Counted from the stretch's first letter, positions 1 to 8,582 are shown. The stretch: DNA of 53,000 nt from Prevotella sp. (GCA_017548385.1 JAFZAE010000018.1:1-53000), one strand, 5' to 3'. Made by a program: numbers and translations. Notes: generated by a model from the letters alone, not told the origin.

Positions 1-102
1 GAGTCCGCGAGACGATAACTTAGTGATAACTTGAGCCGTATGCGGTGAAAGTCGCACGTACGGTTCTTAATGGGGAAAGAGGGGGCAACCCCTCCAACCT
101 AC
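1..102 (+). mobile_element. 3' end of a group II intron (domains V and VI)
   Basis: Positions 33-66 fold into a textbook domain V: an 8-bp lower helix (33-40 with 59-66), a two-base bulge at 57-58, and an upper helix capped by a GAAA tetraloop at 47-50. The lower strand carries the AGC catalytic triad at 34-36, which argues against class C introns (CGC). The following hairpin, with arms near 80-85 and 90-95 and a GCAA loop, is a domain VI candidate, and the intron probably ends at the CCTAC near 102. Everything upstream, including any reverse transcriptase/maturase, lies outside the window, so class and activity cannot be judged. The exact 3' boundary is inferred. Confidence 0.85.
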
Positions 103-110
103 ATAATAAT

Positions 111-140
111 CAGAGGTGAGAGGTAAGGAGTGAGAGATAT
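111..140. repeat. Purine-rich intergenic phrase repeat (copy 1)
   Basis: A run of GAGGTGAGAGGTAAG followed by variants (GGAGTGAGAGAT). Near-identical phrases occur at 27827-27861 and 48857-48875, always between genes. It is not coding in a conserved way. Function is unknown. Confidence 0.6.
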
Positions 141-161
141 GCACTCAGGGCACAACGGTGT

Positions 162-240
162 TATCTCCACTCCCAAATCTCCACTCCCAAACTCCCAAAT
201 CAATGTCTACACTCCTACACTCCCAAACTCCCCAACTCCC
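162..240. repeat. CTCCCAAA-type simple tandem phrases running into nspC
   Basis: Imperfect repeats of CTCCCAAA and ACTCCTACACTC cover the intergenic DNA and the first codons of nspC. The encoded stretch is low-complexity (repeated LHSQTP) and unlike the usual NspC amino terminus, so the repeat has probably grown into or replaced the original gene start. Confidence 0.55.
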
Positions 241-1384
241 TTCTTTTATACCTATTTATATTATAGACGAAAAGAGACTGCGCTCCAATCTGGAGTTGAT
301 TAGTCGTGTAGCCAAGGAGGCTGATGTGGAGATTATATTGGCTTTCAAGGCATTTGCCCTGTGGAAGACTTTTCCCATTATACGCGAGTATGTCTCTTCG
401 ACTACTGCCAGTTCGCTCTCCGAGGCACGTCTGGCTTTGGAAGAGTTTGGCGCTCCTGCTCATACTTTCTCACCCGCATATAATGATGTTGAGATTGACG
501 AGATAGCACGTTGTTCCAGTCATCTGACTTTCAACTCTTTGTCTCAATACGACAGATACCATGATAAGATGCGCAGCCAATATCCTGACGTAAGATTAGG
601 GTTACGCGTTAATCCAGAGTATAGTGAGGTGGGTACCGACCTATACAACCCATGCGCACCTGGTACACGTTTCGGCGTGACAGCCGACAAGTTGCCACAA
701 AAACTGCCAACGGATATAGAGGGGTTCCATTGCCATTGTCATTGCGAGAGTGGTTCAGAGGTGTTTCAGCGGACACTATGCCATATTGAGGAAAAGTTCT
801 CGCCATGGTTTAGTCAGTTGAAGTGGATGAATTTTGGTGGAGGACACTTGATGACCCGAAAGGATTATAATGTACCTTTGCTGATAGATATGATGAAGGA
901 TTTCCATCGTCGATATCCATGGCTGAAGGTGATTCTTGAACCGGGAAGTGCCTTTGCATGGCAGACAGGTGAATTGTATGCGAATGTGGTGGATATCGTG
1001 GAGGATCATGGCATACAAACGGCGGTGCTCAATGTCAGTTTCACCTGTCATATGCCCGACTGTCTGGAAATGCCATATCAACCTACGGTTATCGGAGCTG
1101 AGAGTCTTCCACTGGAGGCCGCAATAGGGGGAGGTGAGAACCATATCTACAGATTGGGCGGCAATAGTTGTCTGGCAGGCGATTTTATGGGGAGTTGGAG
1201 GTTTGGGAAACCATTAGAAGTGGGTGATCAGATTGTCTTTGACGACATGATTCACTATACCACTGTGAAAACATGCATGTTTAATGGTATTAGTCATCCA
1301 GCTATCGCTATCAGGCATCTGGACGGAAATATTGAGATGCTGAGGGTATATGGGTATGAAGACTACCGCGACAGAATGGATTAA
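203..1384 (+). CDS. nspC: Carboxynorspermidine decarboxylase
   Basis: PLP-dependent decarboxylase of the alanine-racemase fold that converts carboxy(nor)spermidine to (nor)spermidine. In Bacteroidales it is the last step of the aspartate-semialdehyde route to spermidine. Counted from this ATG, the PLP lysine lies in LAFKAFALW (K49), followed by HCHCHCESG near 176, FGGGH near 211, EPGSAFAW near 246 and the substrate-side motif CHMPDCLEMPY near 282. Length (about 393 aa) is normal. An in-frame GTG at 158 adds 15 low-complexity residues. Recognisable homology starts only near residue 15, so the true start is uncertain because the region is made of tandem phrases. No partner dehydrogenase gene is adjacent. 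Function confident, start weak. Confidence 0.93.
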   Translation: MSTLLHSQTPQLPSFIPIYIIDEKRLRSNLELISRVAKEADVEIILAFKAFALWKTFPIIREYVSSTTASSLSEARLALEEFGAPAHTFSPAYNDVEIDEIARCSSHLTFNSLSQYDRYHDKMRSQYPDVRLGLRVNPEYSEVGTDLYNPCAPGTRFGVTADKLPQKLPTDIEGFHCHCHCESGSEVFQRTLCHIEEKFSPWFSQLKWMNFGGGHLMTRKDYNVPLLIDMMKDFHRRYPWLKVILEPGSAFAWQTGELYANVVDIVEDHGIQTAVLNVSFTCHMPDCLEMPYQPTVIGAESLPLEAAIGGGENHIYRLGGNSCLAGDFMGSWRFGKPLEVGDQIVFDDMIHYTTVKTCMFNGISHPAIAIRHLDGNIEMLRVYGYEDYRDRMD

Positions 1385-1447
1385 GGTTTTGAATAGTTGC
1401 TATGATGATGTGATTTTGAAAAATTTTGCAAAAAAATAGCTGAAAAG

Positions 1448-1478
1448 TTTGTGGGTACAAAAAAATATATTACCTTTG
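1448..1478 (+). promoter_or_regulatory. Bacteroidetes promoter of the tRNA cluster
   Basis: TTTG at 1448-1451 and TACCTTTG at 1471-1478 are separated by exactly 19 nt, which matches the Bacteroidetes sigma-ABfr consensus. The first tRNA begins 39 nt after the -7 box, so all four tRNAs are probably one transcript. Confidence 0.8.
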
Positions 1479-1517
1479 CAGTCGCATTTAGAGAAATGCA
1501 CCTTTAAAAAGGTTTTT

Positions 1518-1590
<73 letters not shown>

Positions 1591-1617
1591 CATATGTTTT
1601 GAATAATTATTATCCTT

Positions 1618-1699
1618 GCCCAGGTGGCGGAATTGGTAGACGCGCACGTTTCAGGTGCGTGTGTCGCGAGACGTGCAGGTTCGAGTCCTGTTCTGGGCA
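1618..1699 (+). tRNA. tRNA-Leu(CAG)
   Basis: Type II tRNA with a long variable arm. The acceptor GCCCAGG pairs with TCTGGGC, and the anticodon arm CACGT/GCGTG holds the loop TTCAGGT, giving anticodon CAG. The T-arm has GTTCGAGTC. CCA is not encoded. Confidence 0.95.
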
Positions 1700-1726
1700 C
1701 ATCATTATTCAAGACAATTACATGTT

Positions 1727-1813
1727 GGAGAGGTGGCGGAATTGGTAGACGCGCTACTTTGAGGGGGTAGTGACAATCGTGTCGTGGGAGTTCGAGTCTC
1801 CTCCTCTTCACCA
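1727..1813 (+). tRNA. tRNA-Leu(GAG)
   Basis: Type II leucine tRNA. The acceptor GGAGAGG pairs with CCTCTTC (one G-T), and the anticodon arm CTACT/GGTAG closes the loop TTGAGGG, giving anticodon GAG. The long variable arm is present. Unlike its neighbours, the 3' CCA is encoded (1811-1813). Confidence 0.95.
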
Positions 1814-1827
1814 TGATTCATTTTGAT

Positions 1828-1900
<73 letters not shown>

Positions 1901-1930
1901 CTTTCTTCTTTTTAGGAAAAACAATCATCA

Positions 1931-2485
1931 ATGAACTTATATTTAAGATATTTCGATAGGGAAACGTTGGTATATAACGTTGAAGAAGCTATCGATTTTT
2001 TGTGTTCCATCTCTGAAATTGGCATGAATCCTCAAATTGAGGCTGATGTGCGTGAATATGTGGCGAGCGATGTATTATATCCCAAACGATACAAAGTGCG
2101 CCCCAGGGTTTATTTTATCATCATCAAAACCGAGGCTGCCACTATGCTTGACTTCAAGCAGAAAAAGGCTCTGCGTTCCAATACCAACGGTGTGGCAGGT
2201 GGTGCTGACAGACGTGACATTGCTCCGGTCATTACAAAGCTCAATGAGGAGCGTCAGGGATGGTATGAGGGAACACTTGACTTCAAAAGAGTCGTCATGG
2301 TGCCTGCCACAGGCAAGCATGAATATCGTGACACACATTTTGTGGCCAGGTGCAAAGCACTCTCGGGTATTGACTGCTACAACCGTATCGTTGACTACTT
2401 ACGCGACCGTGTTGACACACGCAGTCAGTTCCCCTCGGCCAAGGGAAAGAATTTTAAGTTCAAATACCTTGGAATGTGGAAATAA
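1931..2485 (+). CDS. Conserved-looking hypothetical protein (184 aa)
   Basis: I do not recognise a named family. The protein has no signal peptide or membrane segment and is rich in charged residues with mixed alpha/beta character. There is a basic, aromatic carboxyl end (KGKNFKFKYLGMWK) and a middle loop NTNGVAGGADRRD near residues 82-96. It lies 30 nt after the tRNA cluster and 27 nt before ssb on the same strand, so it may be co-transcribed with the ssb group. Codon use matches its neighbours, and the ORF is long and intact, which supports a real gene. Confidence 0.75.
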   Translation: MNLYLRYFDRETLVYNVEEAIDFLCSISEIGMNPQIEADVREYVASDVLYPKRYKVRPRVYFIIIKTEAATMLDFKQKKALRSNTNGVAGGADRRDIAPVITKLNEERQGWYEGTLDFKRVVMVPATGKHEYRDTHFVARCKALSGIDCYNRIVDYLRDRVDTRSQFPSAKGKNFKFKYLGMWK

Positions 2486-2512
2486 TTTCTTAGGTCCTAA
2501 AAATTCTTCCTT

Positions 2513-2908
2513 ATGAACAAGGTGATGCTAATTGGCAACGTGGGTAAAGAACCCGAAATAAAATATTACAGTACCGATCAGGCTGTGGCCACTGTTTCTT
2601 TGGCTACTACAGAGAGAGGCTATACGCTTCCTAATGGTACATCTGTTCCCGACCGAACAGATTGGCATAATTTAGTGATGTATCGGGGACTGGCTAAAAT
2701 TGCCGAGAAATATATTCATAAAGGCGACAAAATATATGTCGAAGGAAGATTAAGGTACCGTACATACGATGACCAGAAGGGGCAGCGACGTTATGTGACA
2801 GAAATACAATGTGAGAATCTGGAACTGCTCACTCCCAAGGCTGCGTCGCATCATGGAGACAATGTCGCCGAGGAGTTGGGTGCTGAAAGCACTGTTGCTC
2901 CTTTCTAA
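2513..2908 (+). CDS. ssb: Single-stranded DNA-binding protein
   Basis: Binds and protects single-stranded DNA during replication, recombination and repair. The protein starts MNKVMLIGNVGKEPEIKY, the classic SSB opening, and the OB-fold runs to about residue 110 (DWHNLVMYRGLAKIAEKY, then GDKIYVEGRLRYRTY). The carboxyl tail is short. At 131 aa it is smaller than E. coli SSB (about 178 aa), and the tail ends VAPF rather than DIPF, a weak version of the partner-binding tip. The next gene begins on the base after its stop codon, so the two are translationally linked. Confidence 0.96.
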   Translation: MNKVMLIGNVGKEPEIKYYSTDQAVATVSLATTERGYTLPNGTSVPDRTDWHNLVMYRGLAKIAEKYIHKGDKIYVEGRLRYRTYDDQKGQRRYVTEIQCENLELLTPKAASHHGDNVAEELGAESTVAPF

Positions 2909-4273
2909 TTGCTGATCACCTTGGAAACATTCCTTTTATCAATTGACATACTGCATGGGGTACATTTCACTGCCCCTACATTGGGTGTGTGGATTGCCAT
3001 TATTCTTGTGATTGGTTTGCTCTTTTTTTCGGGGTACGCAAGTGCATCGGAAATAGCCTTTTTCAGTTTGTCGCCAACAGATTTGAGCAAACTTGAACCT
3101 GATAAGAATTATTCCGATAAAAGGATACAAATACTTAGAGAGGATAGTGAACGAACATTGGCTACCATCCTCATTACCAATAATTTGGTAAATGTCACCA
3201 TCATTATGTTGTGCAACTATATCTTTGCACAGGTGATAGATTTTGGCATGGCACTATGGTTGCAGTTTATCTGTGTCACTGTATTGCTGACTTTTCTGCT
3301 CTTGTTGTTCGGTGAGATTATGCCCAAGGTCTATGCCAGACAGAACTCACTAAAATATTGTCGCATGGCTTCTGCCGGTATCATGTTCCTGAGGAAACTA
3401 TTCTGGCCCATTGGCAGCATCCTTATCAGCAGTGGTACATTGGCTGAGAAGGTGGTTCAAAAGGAGAGTCATGTTCTCAGTGTGGATGACTTGGAGCAGG
3501 CGCTTGAACTTACAGACAAGGAGGAAATCAAGGAAGAGAAAAGCATGTTGCAGGGTATCATCCGTTTTGGTGATGAGACCGCCAAAGAGATTATGACCCC
3601 CCGGCAGGATATTGTCGACTTGAATATGCAGGCAAGTTTCAATGATGTACTCAAATGTATCGTTGAGAACAATTATAGCCGTATTCCCGTTTATCAAGGC
3701 AATACAGACAATATACGTGGAGTGTTATATATTAAGGATTTGCTGCCTCATATCGGCAAGTCGGGCTCATTTCGTTGGCAGAGTCTTATCCGTCCGCCAT
3801 ATTTCGTACCTGAGACGAAGAAGATTGATGACTTGCTGCGTGAGTTTCAGGAAAACAAAATTCATATTGCCATTGTAGTGGATGAGTTTGGTGGAACCAG
3901 CGGCCTTGTCACACTTGAGGATGTGTTGGAGGAAATCGTTGGCGAAATCAACGATGAGCATGATGAGGAAGAGAAGACATATACAAGATTGAACCATAAT
4001 ACATATGTCTTTGAGGGAAAGACATCCTTATCCGACTTCTCAAGAATTCTTGAGATTGATGATGAGGAATTCGCGGATGTAGAGGGTGATGCTGATTCTA
4101 TCGCTGGTCTAATTCTAGAAATTAAGGGGGATTTTCCGAAGGTAGGTGAGAAAATTGTCTATCAGAGATTTACATTTGAAATCCTGGCTATTGAAGAAAG
4201 GCGCATTTCCAGTGTGAAGGTCGTTATCAAAGGAAATGCCGTGCAGAATGACACTCCGAAATCAGAATCATAA
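2909..4273 (+). CDS. gldE: GldE-type CNNM/CBS-domain membrane protein
   Basis: Transporter-like protein of the CNNM/CorC family; in Bacteroidetes this branch is called gliding-motility protein GldE and is kept in non-gliding species. About four hydrophobic segments fill residues 20-180 (GVWIAIILVIGLLFFSG first). A pair of CBS domains follows from near residue 229 (MTPRQDIVDLN, then VVDEFGGTSGLVTLEDVLEEIVGEI with L split across the run), and a CorC/HlyC domain closes the protein. The only upstream start that keeps the full first segment is TTG, directly abutting the ssb stop. The family is linked to Mg/Co efflux; its exact substrate here is unknown. Confidence 0.9.
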   Translation: MLITLETFLLSIDILHGVHFTAPTLGVWIAIILVIGLLFFSGYASASEIAFFSLSPTDLSKLEPDKNYSDKRIQILREDSERTLATILITNNLVNVTIIMLCNYIFAQVIDFGMALWLQFICVTVLLTFLLLLFGEIMPKVYARQNSLKYCRMASAGIMFLRKLFWPIGSILISSGTLAEKVVQKESHVLSVDDLEQALELTDKEEIKEEKSMLQGIIRFGDETAKEIMTPRQDIVDLNMQASFNDVLKCIVENNYSRIPVYQGNTDNIRGVLYIKDLLPHIGKSGSFRWQSLIRPPYFVPETKKIDDLLREFQENKIHIAIVVDEFGGTSGLVTLEDVLEEIVGEINDEHDEEEKTYTRLNHNTYVFEGKTSLSDFSRILEIDDEEFADVEGDADSIAGLILEIKGDFPKVGEKIVYQRFTFEILAIEERRISSVKVVIKGNAVQNDTPKSES

Positions 4274-4278
4274 TCATA

Positions 4279-4890
4279 ATGCCGCTGCTCCGAATCCAAC
4301 ATATCGATGAGGACACCCAACAGGGCCTTTGGATAATAGAAGAACGTGCCGAGGAGTTGGCGCGGCTATATCCCGTGTTATGTGAAGAGTATGCTGATGC
4401 CTGCCGACGCTTTAAAAATGATGGAAAGCGTACGGAACGCATGAGTGTCAGAGCTCTTCTCGTGGATATGAACAATGGAACATTGCCTGTCATATCCTAC
4501 AATGATGAAGGTAAACCCATGCTTAGTGATGGACGATACATCAGCATCTCGCATACCAAGGGATTTGTGGCAGTTATTATTTCCGAACAACACCCCGTGG
4601 GTGTTGATGTGGAATATTATAGCGACCGTGTGGGCAAAGTGGCAAAACGATTCGTTCGTGAAGATGAATGGACCGAAGACATTGATGCGCTGTTGGTCAT
4701 TTGGAGTGCTAAGGAAACAGTCTATAAACTCTTTTCTGAAGACAATCTCTGGTTCGATGAGATGAGAACCGCACCTTTTCATGTTCAAACCGAGGGTTTT
4801 GTGGAAGTGGAGAATCTCAAGAAGGGAATCACCGTCCGTGTTTTTTATGAGATCAATGAGGATTACGTTTTAACTTATTCTATTTTATGA
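4279..4890 (+). CDS. 4'-phosphopantetheinyl transferase superfamily protein
   Basis: Transfers phosphopantetheine from CoA to a serine of carrier proteins. The Mg-binding signature GVDVEYY sits near residue 108 and the second signature WSAKETVYKLF near residue 141, with SISHTKG just before the first. At 203 aa it fits the Sfp/AcpT-like class rather than the short AcpS type. It starts 5 nt after gldE and its stop overlaps the next start (ATGA), so it belongs to the ssb-gldE unit. The carrier protein substrate is not identifiable from this window. Confidence 0.9.
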   Translation: MPLLRIQHIDEDTQQGLWIIEERAEELARLYPVLCEEYADACRRFKNDGKRTERMSVRALLVDMNNGTLPVISYNDEGKPMLSDGRYISISHTKGFVAVIISEQHPVGVDVEYYSDRVGKVAKRFVREDEWTEDIDALLVIWSAKETVYKLFSEDNLWFDEMRTAPFHVQTEGFVEVENLKKGITVRVFYEINEDYVLTYSIL

Positions 4891-5885
4891 GAAAGGCAAT
4901 CCTATTATTCATGGTGATGGCCAATATATCGGCGATAGCTCAGTCAGTGGTTGTTCATGACCAGGTTTCGTTCCCAGAAAAGATTCCGGCAGGAGGGTAT
5001 AGTGGCATTACATGGTTGGGTGAAGACCAATATGCCGTTGTCTCCGACAAGGAGAGACGTGATGGCTTTTTCCGCTTTACCATTGCTATTGACGAGTCGG
5101 GAGATATCATGAATGTTGTCAGACAAGATTTTTATGGTAACAACAACCGTGGTCGCGACAATGAAGGAATTGCTTTCTTCCCTTCCCATCAAACTTTGTT
5201 TATTAGCGGTGAGACAGACAATCAAGTGAAGGAACTAACCTTCGAAGGTAAACCTACTGGACGGAAATTGGCATTGCCGTCAGTATTTTCTAAGGCCACG
5301 TCATCATATGGACTGGAGGCCTTAACCTATAATGCTGTGACACATCGTTTTTGGACAACCACTGAGAGCACTCTCTCATGCGATGGGAAAGAGGCTTCAT
5401 TACGTAACAGAATTGTGAATAAACTAAGATTGCAGTCATTTGATGACAATCTGCGTCCCAGGGAGCAATTTCTATATGTGATGGATAAACCCACGGCAAA
5501 GAGTGGAGCAAAGACCTATGTGTTGGGAGTCAGTGCCTTAACGGCTCTTGATGACGGCAGACTTTTGGTGCTTGAACGAGAGGCACATATTCCCGATGTG
5601 AAATTAGGCGCTTTTGTCAGATGTGCTATTTATAGTGTTCAACCTACAAAGGACATGGCGATAAAGGGCAGTAAAATCAGCAAGGCAAAGGCATTGAAAA
5701 AAACACTTGTTACTCAATGGATGACCTATGTGGGTCTGTTGTCTGTAGATTTTGCTAATTATGAAGGAATGTGCCTTGGTCCGCGACTGGAGGATGGTGG
5801 TCAGGTGATTGTTCTCCTTTCTGACTCACAATACCAATATGCCGGCATCTTGCAAGACTGGTTTAGGACTATCGTCATTTATTGA
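4887..5885 (+). CDS. Exported esterase-like/phytase-like beta-propeller protein
   Basis: Residues 1-18 form a signal peptide (MRKAILLFMVMANISAIAQ). The rest matches the 'esterase-like activity of phytase' family: YSGITWLGEDQYAVVSDKE near 38-57, then DNEGIAFFPSHQTLFISGE, SSYGLEALTYN and FANYEGMCLGPRL, the repeated propeller strands of that family. Probably a periplasmic or surface hydrolase acting on phosphate esters or similar compounds; the substrate is unknown. Translation is coupled to the preceding gene by a 4-nt overlap. The 3' end overlaps the convergent phosphatase gene by 7 nt. Confidence 0.85.
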   Translation: MRKAILLFMVMANISAIAQSVVVHDQVSFPEKIPAGGYSGITWLGEDQYAVVSDKERRDGFFRFTIAIDESGDIMNVVRQDFYGNNNRGRDNEGIAFFPSHQTLFISGETDNQVKELTFEGKPTGRKLALPSVFSKATSSYGLEALTYNAVTHRFWTTTESTLSCDGKEASLRNRIVNKLRLQSFDDNLRPREQFLYVMDKPTAKSGAKTYVLGVSALTALDDGRLLVLEREAHIPDVKLGAFVRCAIYSVQPTKDMAIKGSKISKAKALKKTLVTQWMTYVGLLSVDFANYEGMCLGPRLEDGGQVIVLLSDSQYQYAGILQDWFRTIVIY

Positions 5886-6721
5886 TTAACTAGAAAAAAT
5901 CTGATATAAGCTCTGTCGTCGAAGGATACGTTTCCTTCGATTTTTCCTTTCGTGGCGAGAAACGACTGATAACATAAAGGGTCGTTATTCAACTGATTCA
6001 TGAGAGCATCTTCACTCGCTTGTAATGTTGGGAGCAGAAAGGGATAGCCATCGGTGGCAAGTACGATGTCGTCACAAGTATCTGCAGGGATGGTGACCAC
6101 TTTTTCTAATGCGACGGGAAAACCGTCAATGACTGAGAAATCGATATTTTGGTGATGACATGACTCCACGATGTCAGCCACAATGGCATCGCGAGCATAG
6201 TCGTGGGCAAGCAGTTGACTTACTGTGTATTTCCCATTGGAAATCCATTCGTTGATAAGAAGGGAACGATATCGAGCCACGGGTGCCTCATGCGGTTTGG
6301 GGTTGTCGTAATGCTGACCATGACAGAGGCACTGACAGTCGCCTATCATCCAGATTTCCTTTTTGTATCGGCTGAATATGCACAGGCTGGCGGTGAGACG
6401 TTCCTCTGGATGTTCTATTAAACGGTCCCTGTGGATGTGGTATCGTTCATACACCGAGGCGATGGCATTGGTGGCAAAGACACAGAAGTCATTCAAAGTG
6501 ATATCTGGAGGGAGGTTTTTGATGGCATTCCGTAAAACCATCATGGCGTATTTGCCATTACGCATCTCTGGAGAAAGTTGTTTGTGTGCCTTGCTGGTGC
6601 TGCCATCAATGACTGCCACAAAGTCATTAGTGGCGACGATGCCGTCCTCGCACGTTTCCTGACTTCTTTTGCCCATCAGATGGTGCTCCTTGACGATGAT
6701 TTGATGTCTTTTTGTTTCCAT
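5879..6721 (-). CDS. PP2C-like protein phosphatase family protein
   Basis: Cytosolic protein with the metal-site pattern of PPM/PP2C phosphatases: VAVIDGSTSK (D39, G40), IGDCQ (G127-D128), LATDGYPFL (D224) and FDDRAYIRF (D268, D269). These are the usual DG, GD, SDG and DDR/DN motifs in order, so metal-dependent phosphatase chemistry is likely. The amino terminus lies inside the 3' end of the upstream radical SAM gene in another frame. The start at 6721 gives a 95-nt overlap; an internal ATG at 6676, preceded by AAGGAG, would still overlap by 50 nt. No kinase partner is adjacent, and the substrate is unknown. Confidence 0.78.
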   Translation of the reverse strand: METKRHQIIVKEHHLMGKRSQETCEDGIVATNDFVAVIDGSTSKAHKQLSPEMRNGKYAMMVLRNAIKNLPPDITLNDFCVFATNAIASVYERYHIHRDRLIEHPEERLTASLCIFSRYKKEIWMIGDCQCLCHGQHYDNPKPHEAPVARYRSLLINEWISNGKYTVSQLLAHDYARDAIVADIVESCHHQNIDFSVIDGFPVALEKVVTIPADTCDDIVLATDGYPFLLPTLQASEDALMNQLNNDPLCYQSFLATKGKIEGNVSFDDRAYIRFFLVNQ

Positions 6722-8582
6722 TTTCGTGTGGTTTTCTCATCGTGTCTTTCCTGTTGGCTCCAATCAACACGGGTATAAGGTCCGCGCGGCCGATACGTCG
6801 TAGTTCCTGTTCTATTTTTCTTCGTTCTTCGGGTTTGTACCAGAAGAAAAACATACGCTGCATAAGTTTCTCGCGAGCATCATGTGCACTGAAAACAGGT
6901 TCCAAGGTATAGGGGTCATAGCCCGTGTACCACATTTCGGTGCTAATGGTCATTGGGGTAGGGGTAAAGTCCTGGATTTGTTCCAGTTGAAAGTCGAGGC
7001 GTTTCGTCGCGACAGCCAATTCCGCCATATCTTCCTCACGGCATCCTGGATGACTGCTGATGAAATAAGGGATGATTTGTTGTTTGAGATCTTCCTCACG
7101 GTTGACTTGGTCGAAGATATGTTTGAATTGGACAAATTGTGAGAAGGAAGGTTTGCGCATCAGTGAGAGCACCTGGTCGCTAGTATGCTCGGGAGCAACC
7201 TTCAACCGACCGCTCACATGTCGACAGATTAACTCGCGGGTGTATGACTGGATGGCCTTATCGATTTTTTCATCGCCAGTTCGATGCAGCAGCATGTCGT
7301 AGCGCACACCGCTACCAATAAAACTCTTTTTCATTCCTGGCAGGTTGTCCACCGCATGGTAGATTTCCAACAATTTTGTGGGGTCGACGTTCAGGTTGGG
7401 GCAGATACGTGGATGGATGCATGAGGGACGCTTGCAACGCTCGCAGATTTTCTTGTTTTTGCCTCCCATAGCATACATATTGGCCGATGGACCGCCTAGA
7501 TCGCTGAGATATCCCCTGAAATCGGGATTCTCCATCACTTGGCGTACTTCCCGCAGAATACTCTCCTTGCTTCGTGAAACGACAAATTTTCCTTGGTGAG
7601 CACTGATGGTGCAGAAAGCACAACCGCCGAAACACCCACGGTGGAGATTCACCGACAATTTGATCATTTCATATGCAGGGATGCGTTTCCCCTTGTATTT
7701 TGGATGTGGAAGACGGGTGTAGGGAAGGTCGAATGACGCATCGATTTCCTCGGTAGTCATCGGAGGATATGGTGGATTGACGATGGTGTATTGGTTGCCT
7801 GTCTGTTGGATGAGGCGACAGGCATGGACCTTGTTCGACTCCTCTTCTATGTGGCGGTAGTTGTCAGCCTCAGCCCTTTTGTCATGAAGGCATTCTTCAT
7901 GGCTATGAAGCACGACGTCATCATCTTGTATTCCTCCTGGAATGTCGTTTATTGTCGAGATGAAAACCGTTTGAGGCAAGTCGCGAATCTCGTGGATTTT
8001 ATGTCCTTCTGCTATACGGTTGCACAATTCCACGAGTGGTCGTTCACCCATGCCATAGACAATCATGTCGGCCCCCGATTCATAGAGGATGCATTTCATC
8101 AGTCGGTCTTGCCAGTAGTCGTAGTGGGTAAGGCGCCGCATCGATGCTTCTATACCCCCTAGCACTACTGGGACGTCGGGGTATAATTGCTTGAGGATTT
8201 TGGTATAGACAATCGTGGGATATTCAGGGCGGCAATCGTGGCGTCCGTCAGGACTGTATGCATCTTCAGAGCGTAAACGCTTGTTGGCAGTGTATTTGTT
8301 CACCATAGAGTCCATACAACCAGGCGAGATGCCAAAAAACAAACGCGGTCTGCCCATCTTTTTAAAATCGCGATAGTCACCATGCCAGTCGGGTTGGGGG
8401 ACGATGGCAACACGCCAGCCGGCTGCTTCAAGAACACGCCCCACAACAGCTGCTCCAAACGAAGGATGGTCGACGTAGGCATCTCCTGAGAAGAGCACCA
8501 CGTCGAGTTCGTCCCATCCACGCAGGAGCATCTCCTTTTTGGTGGTAGGGAGCCATTCGCTGAGCAGATGTGTCGCGGCCAT
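6627..8582 (-). CDS. ygiQ: YgiQ family radical SAM protein
   Basis: Radical SAM enzyme of the large, widely conserved YgiQ family (UPF0313), whose reaction is not established. It opens with the family's typical region (PTTKKEMLLRGWDELDVVLF, then ISPGCMDSMVNKYT). The Fe-S motif CFGGCAFC gives C317, C321 and C324. Downstream it shows LKVAPEHTSDQVLSLMRKP and FTPTPMTISTEMWYTG. Length (651 aa) is normal, but the last ~35 residues are a basic, low-complexity tail that overlaps the PP2C gene. Its start overlaps the stop of the preceding 110-aa gene by one base (TAATG). Confidence 0.95.
   Translation of the reverse strand: MAATHLLSEWLPTTKKEMLLRGWDELDVVLFSGDAYVDHPSFGAAVVGRVLEAAGWRVAIVPQPDWHGDYRDFKKMGRPRLFFGISPGCMDSMVNKYTANKRLRSEDAYSPDGRHDCRPEYPTIVYTKILKQLYPDVPVVLGGIEASMRRLTHYDYWQDRLMKCILYESGADMIVYGMGERPLVELCNRIAEGHKIHEIRDLPQTVFISTINDIPGGIQDDDVVLHSHEECLHDKRAEADNYRHIEEESNKVHACRLIQQTGNQYTIVNPPYPPMTTEEIDASFDLPYTRLPHPKYKGKRIPAYEMIKLSVNLHRGCFGGCAFCTISAHQGKFVVSRSKESILREVRQVMENPDFRGYLSDLGGPSANMYAMGGKNKKICERCKRPSCIHPRICPNLNVDPTKLLEIYHAVDNLPGMKKSFIGSGVRYDMLLHRTGDEKIDKAIQSYTRELICRHVSGRLKVAPEHTSDQVLSLMRKPSFSQFVQFKHIFDQVNREEDLKQQIIPYFISSHPGCREEDMAELAVATKRLDFQLEQIQDFTPTPMTISTEMWYTGYDPYTLEPVFSAHDAREKLMQRMFFFWYKPEERRKIEQELRRIGRADLIPVLIGANRKDTMRKPHENGNKKTSNHRQGAPSDGQKKSGNVRGRHRRH

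Noticed and set aside
158..202. GTG start of nspC adding 15 residues
   Set aside because: Those residues are encoded by the tandem phrases and have no counterpart in the family; the ATG at 203 is safer, though still uncertain.
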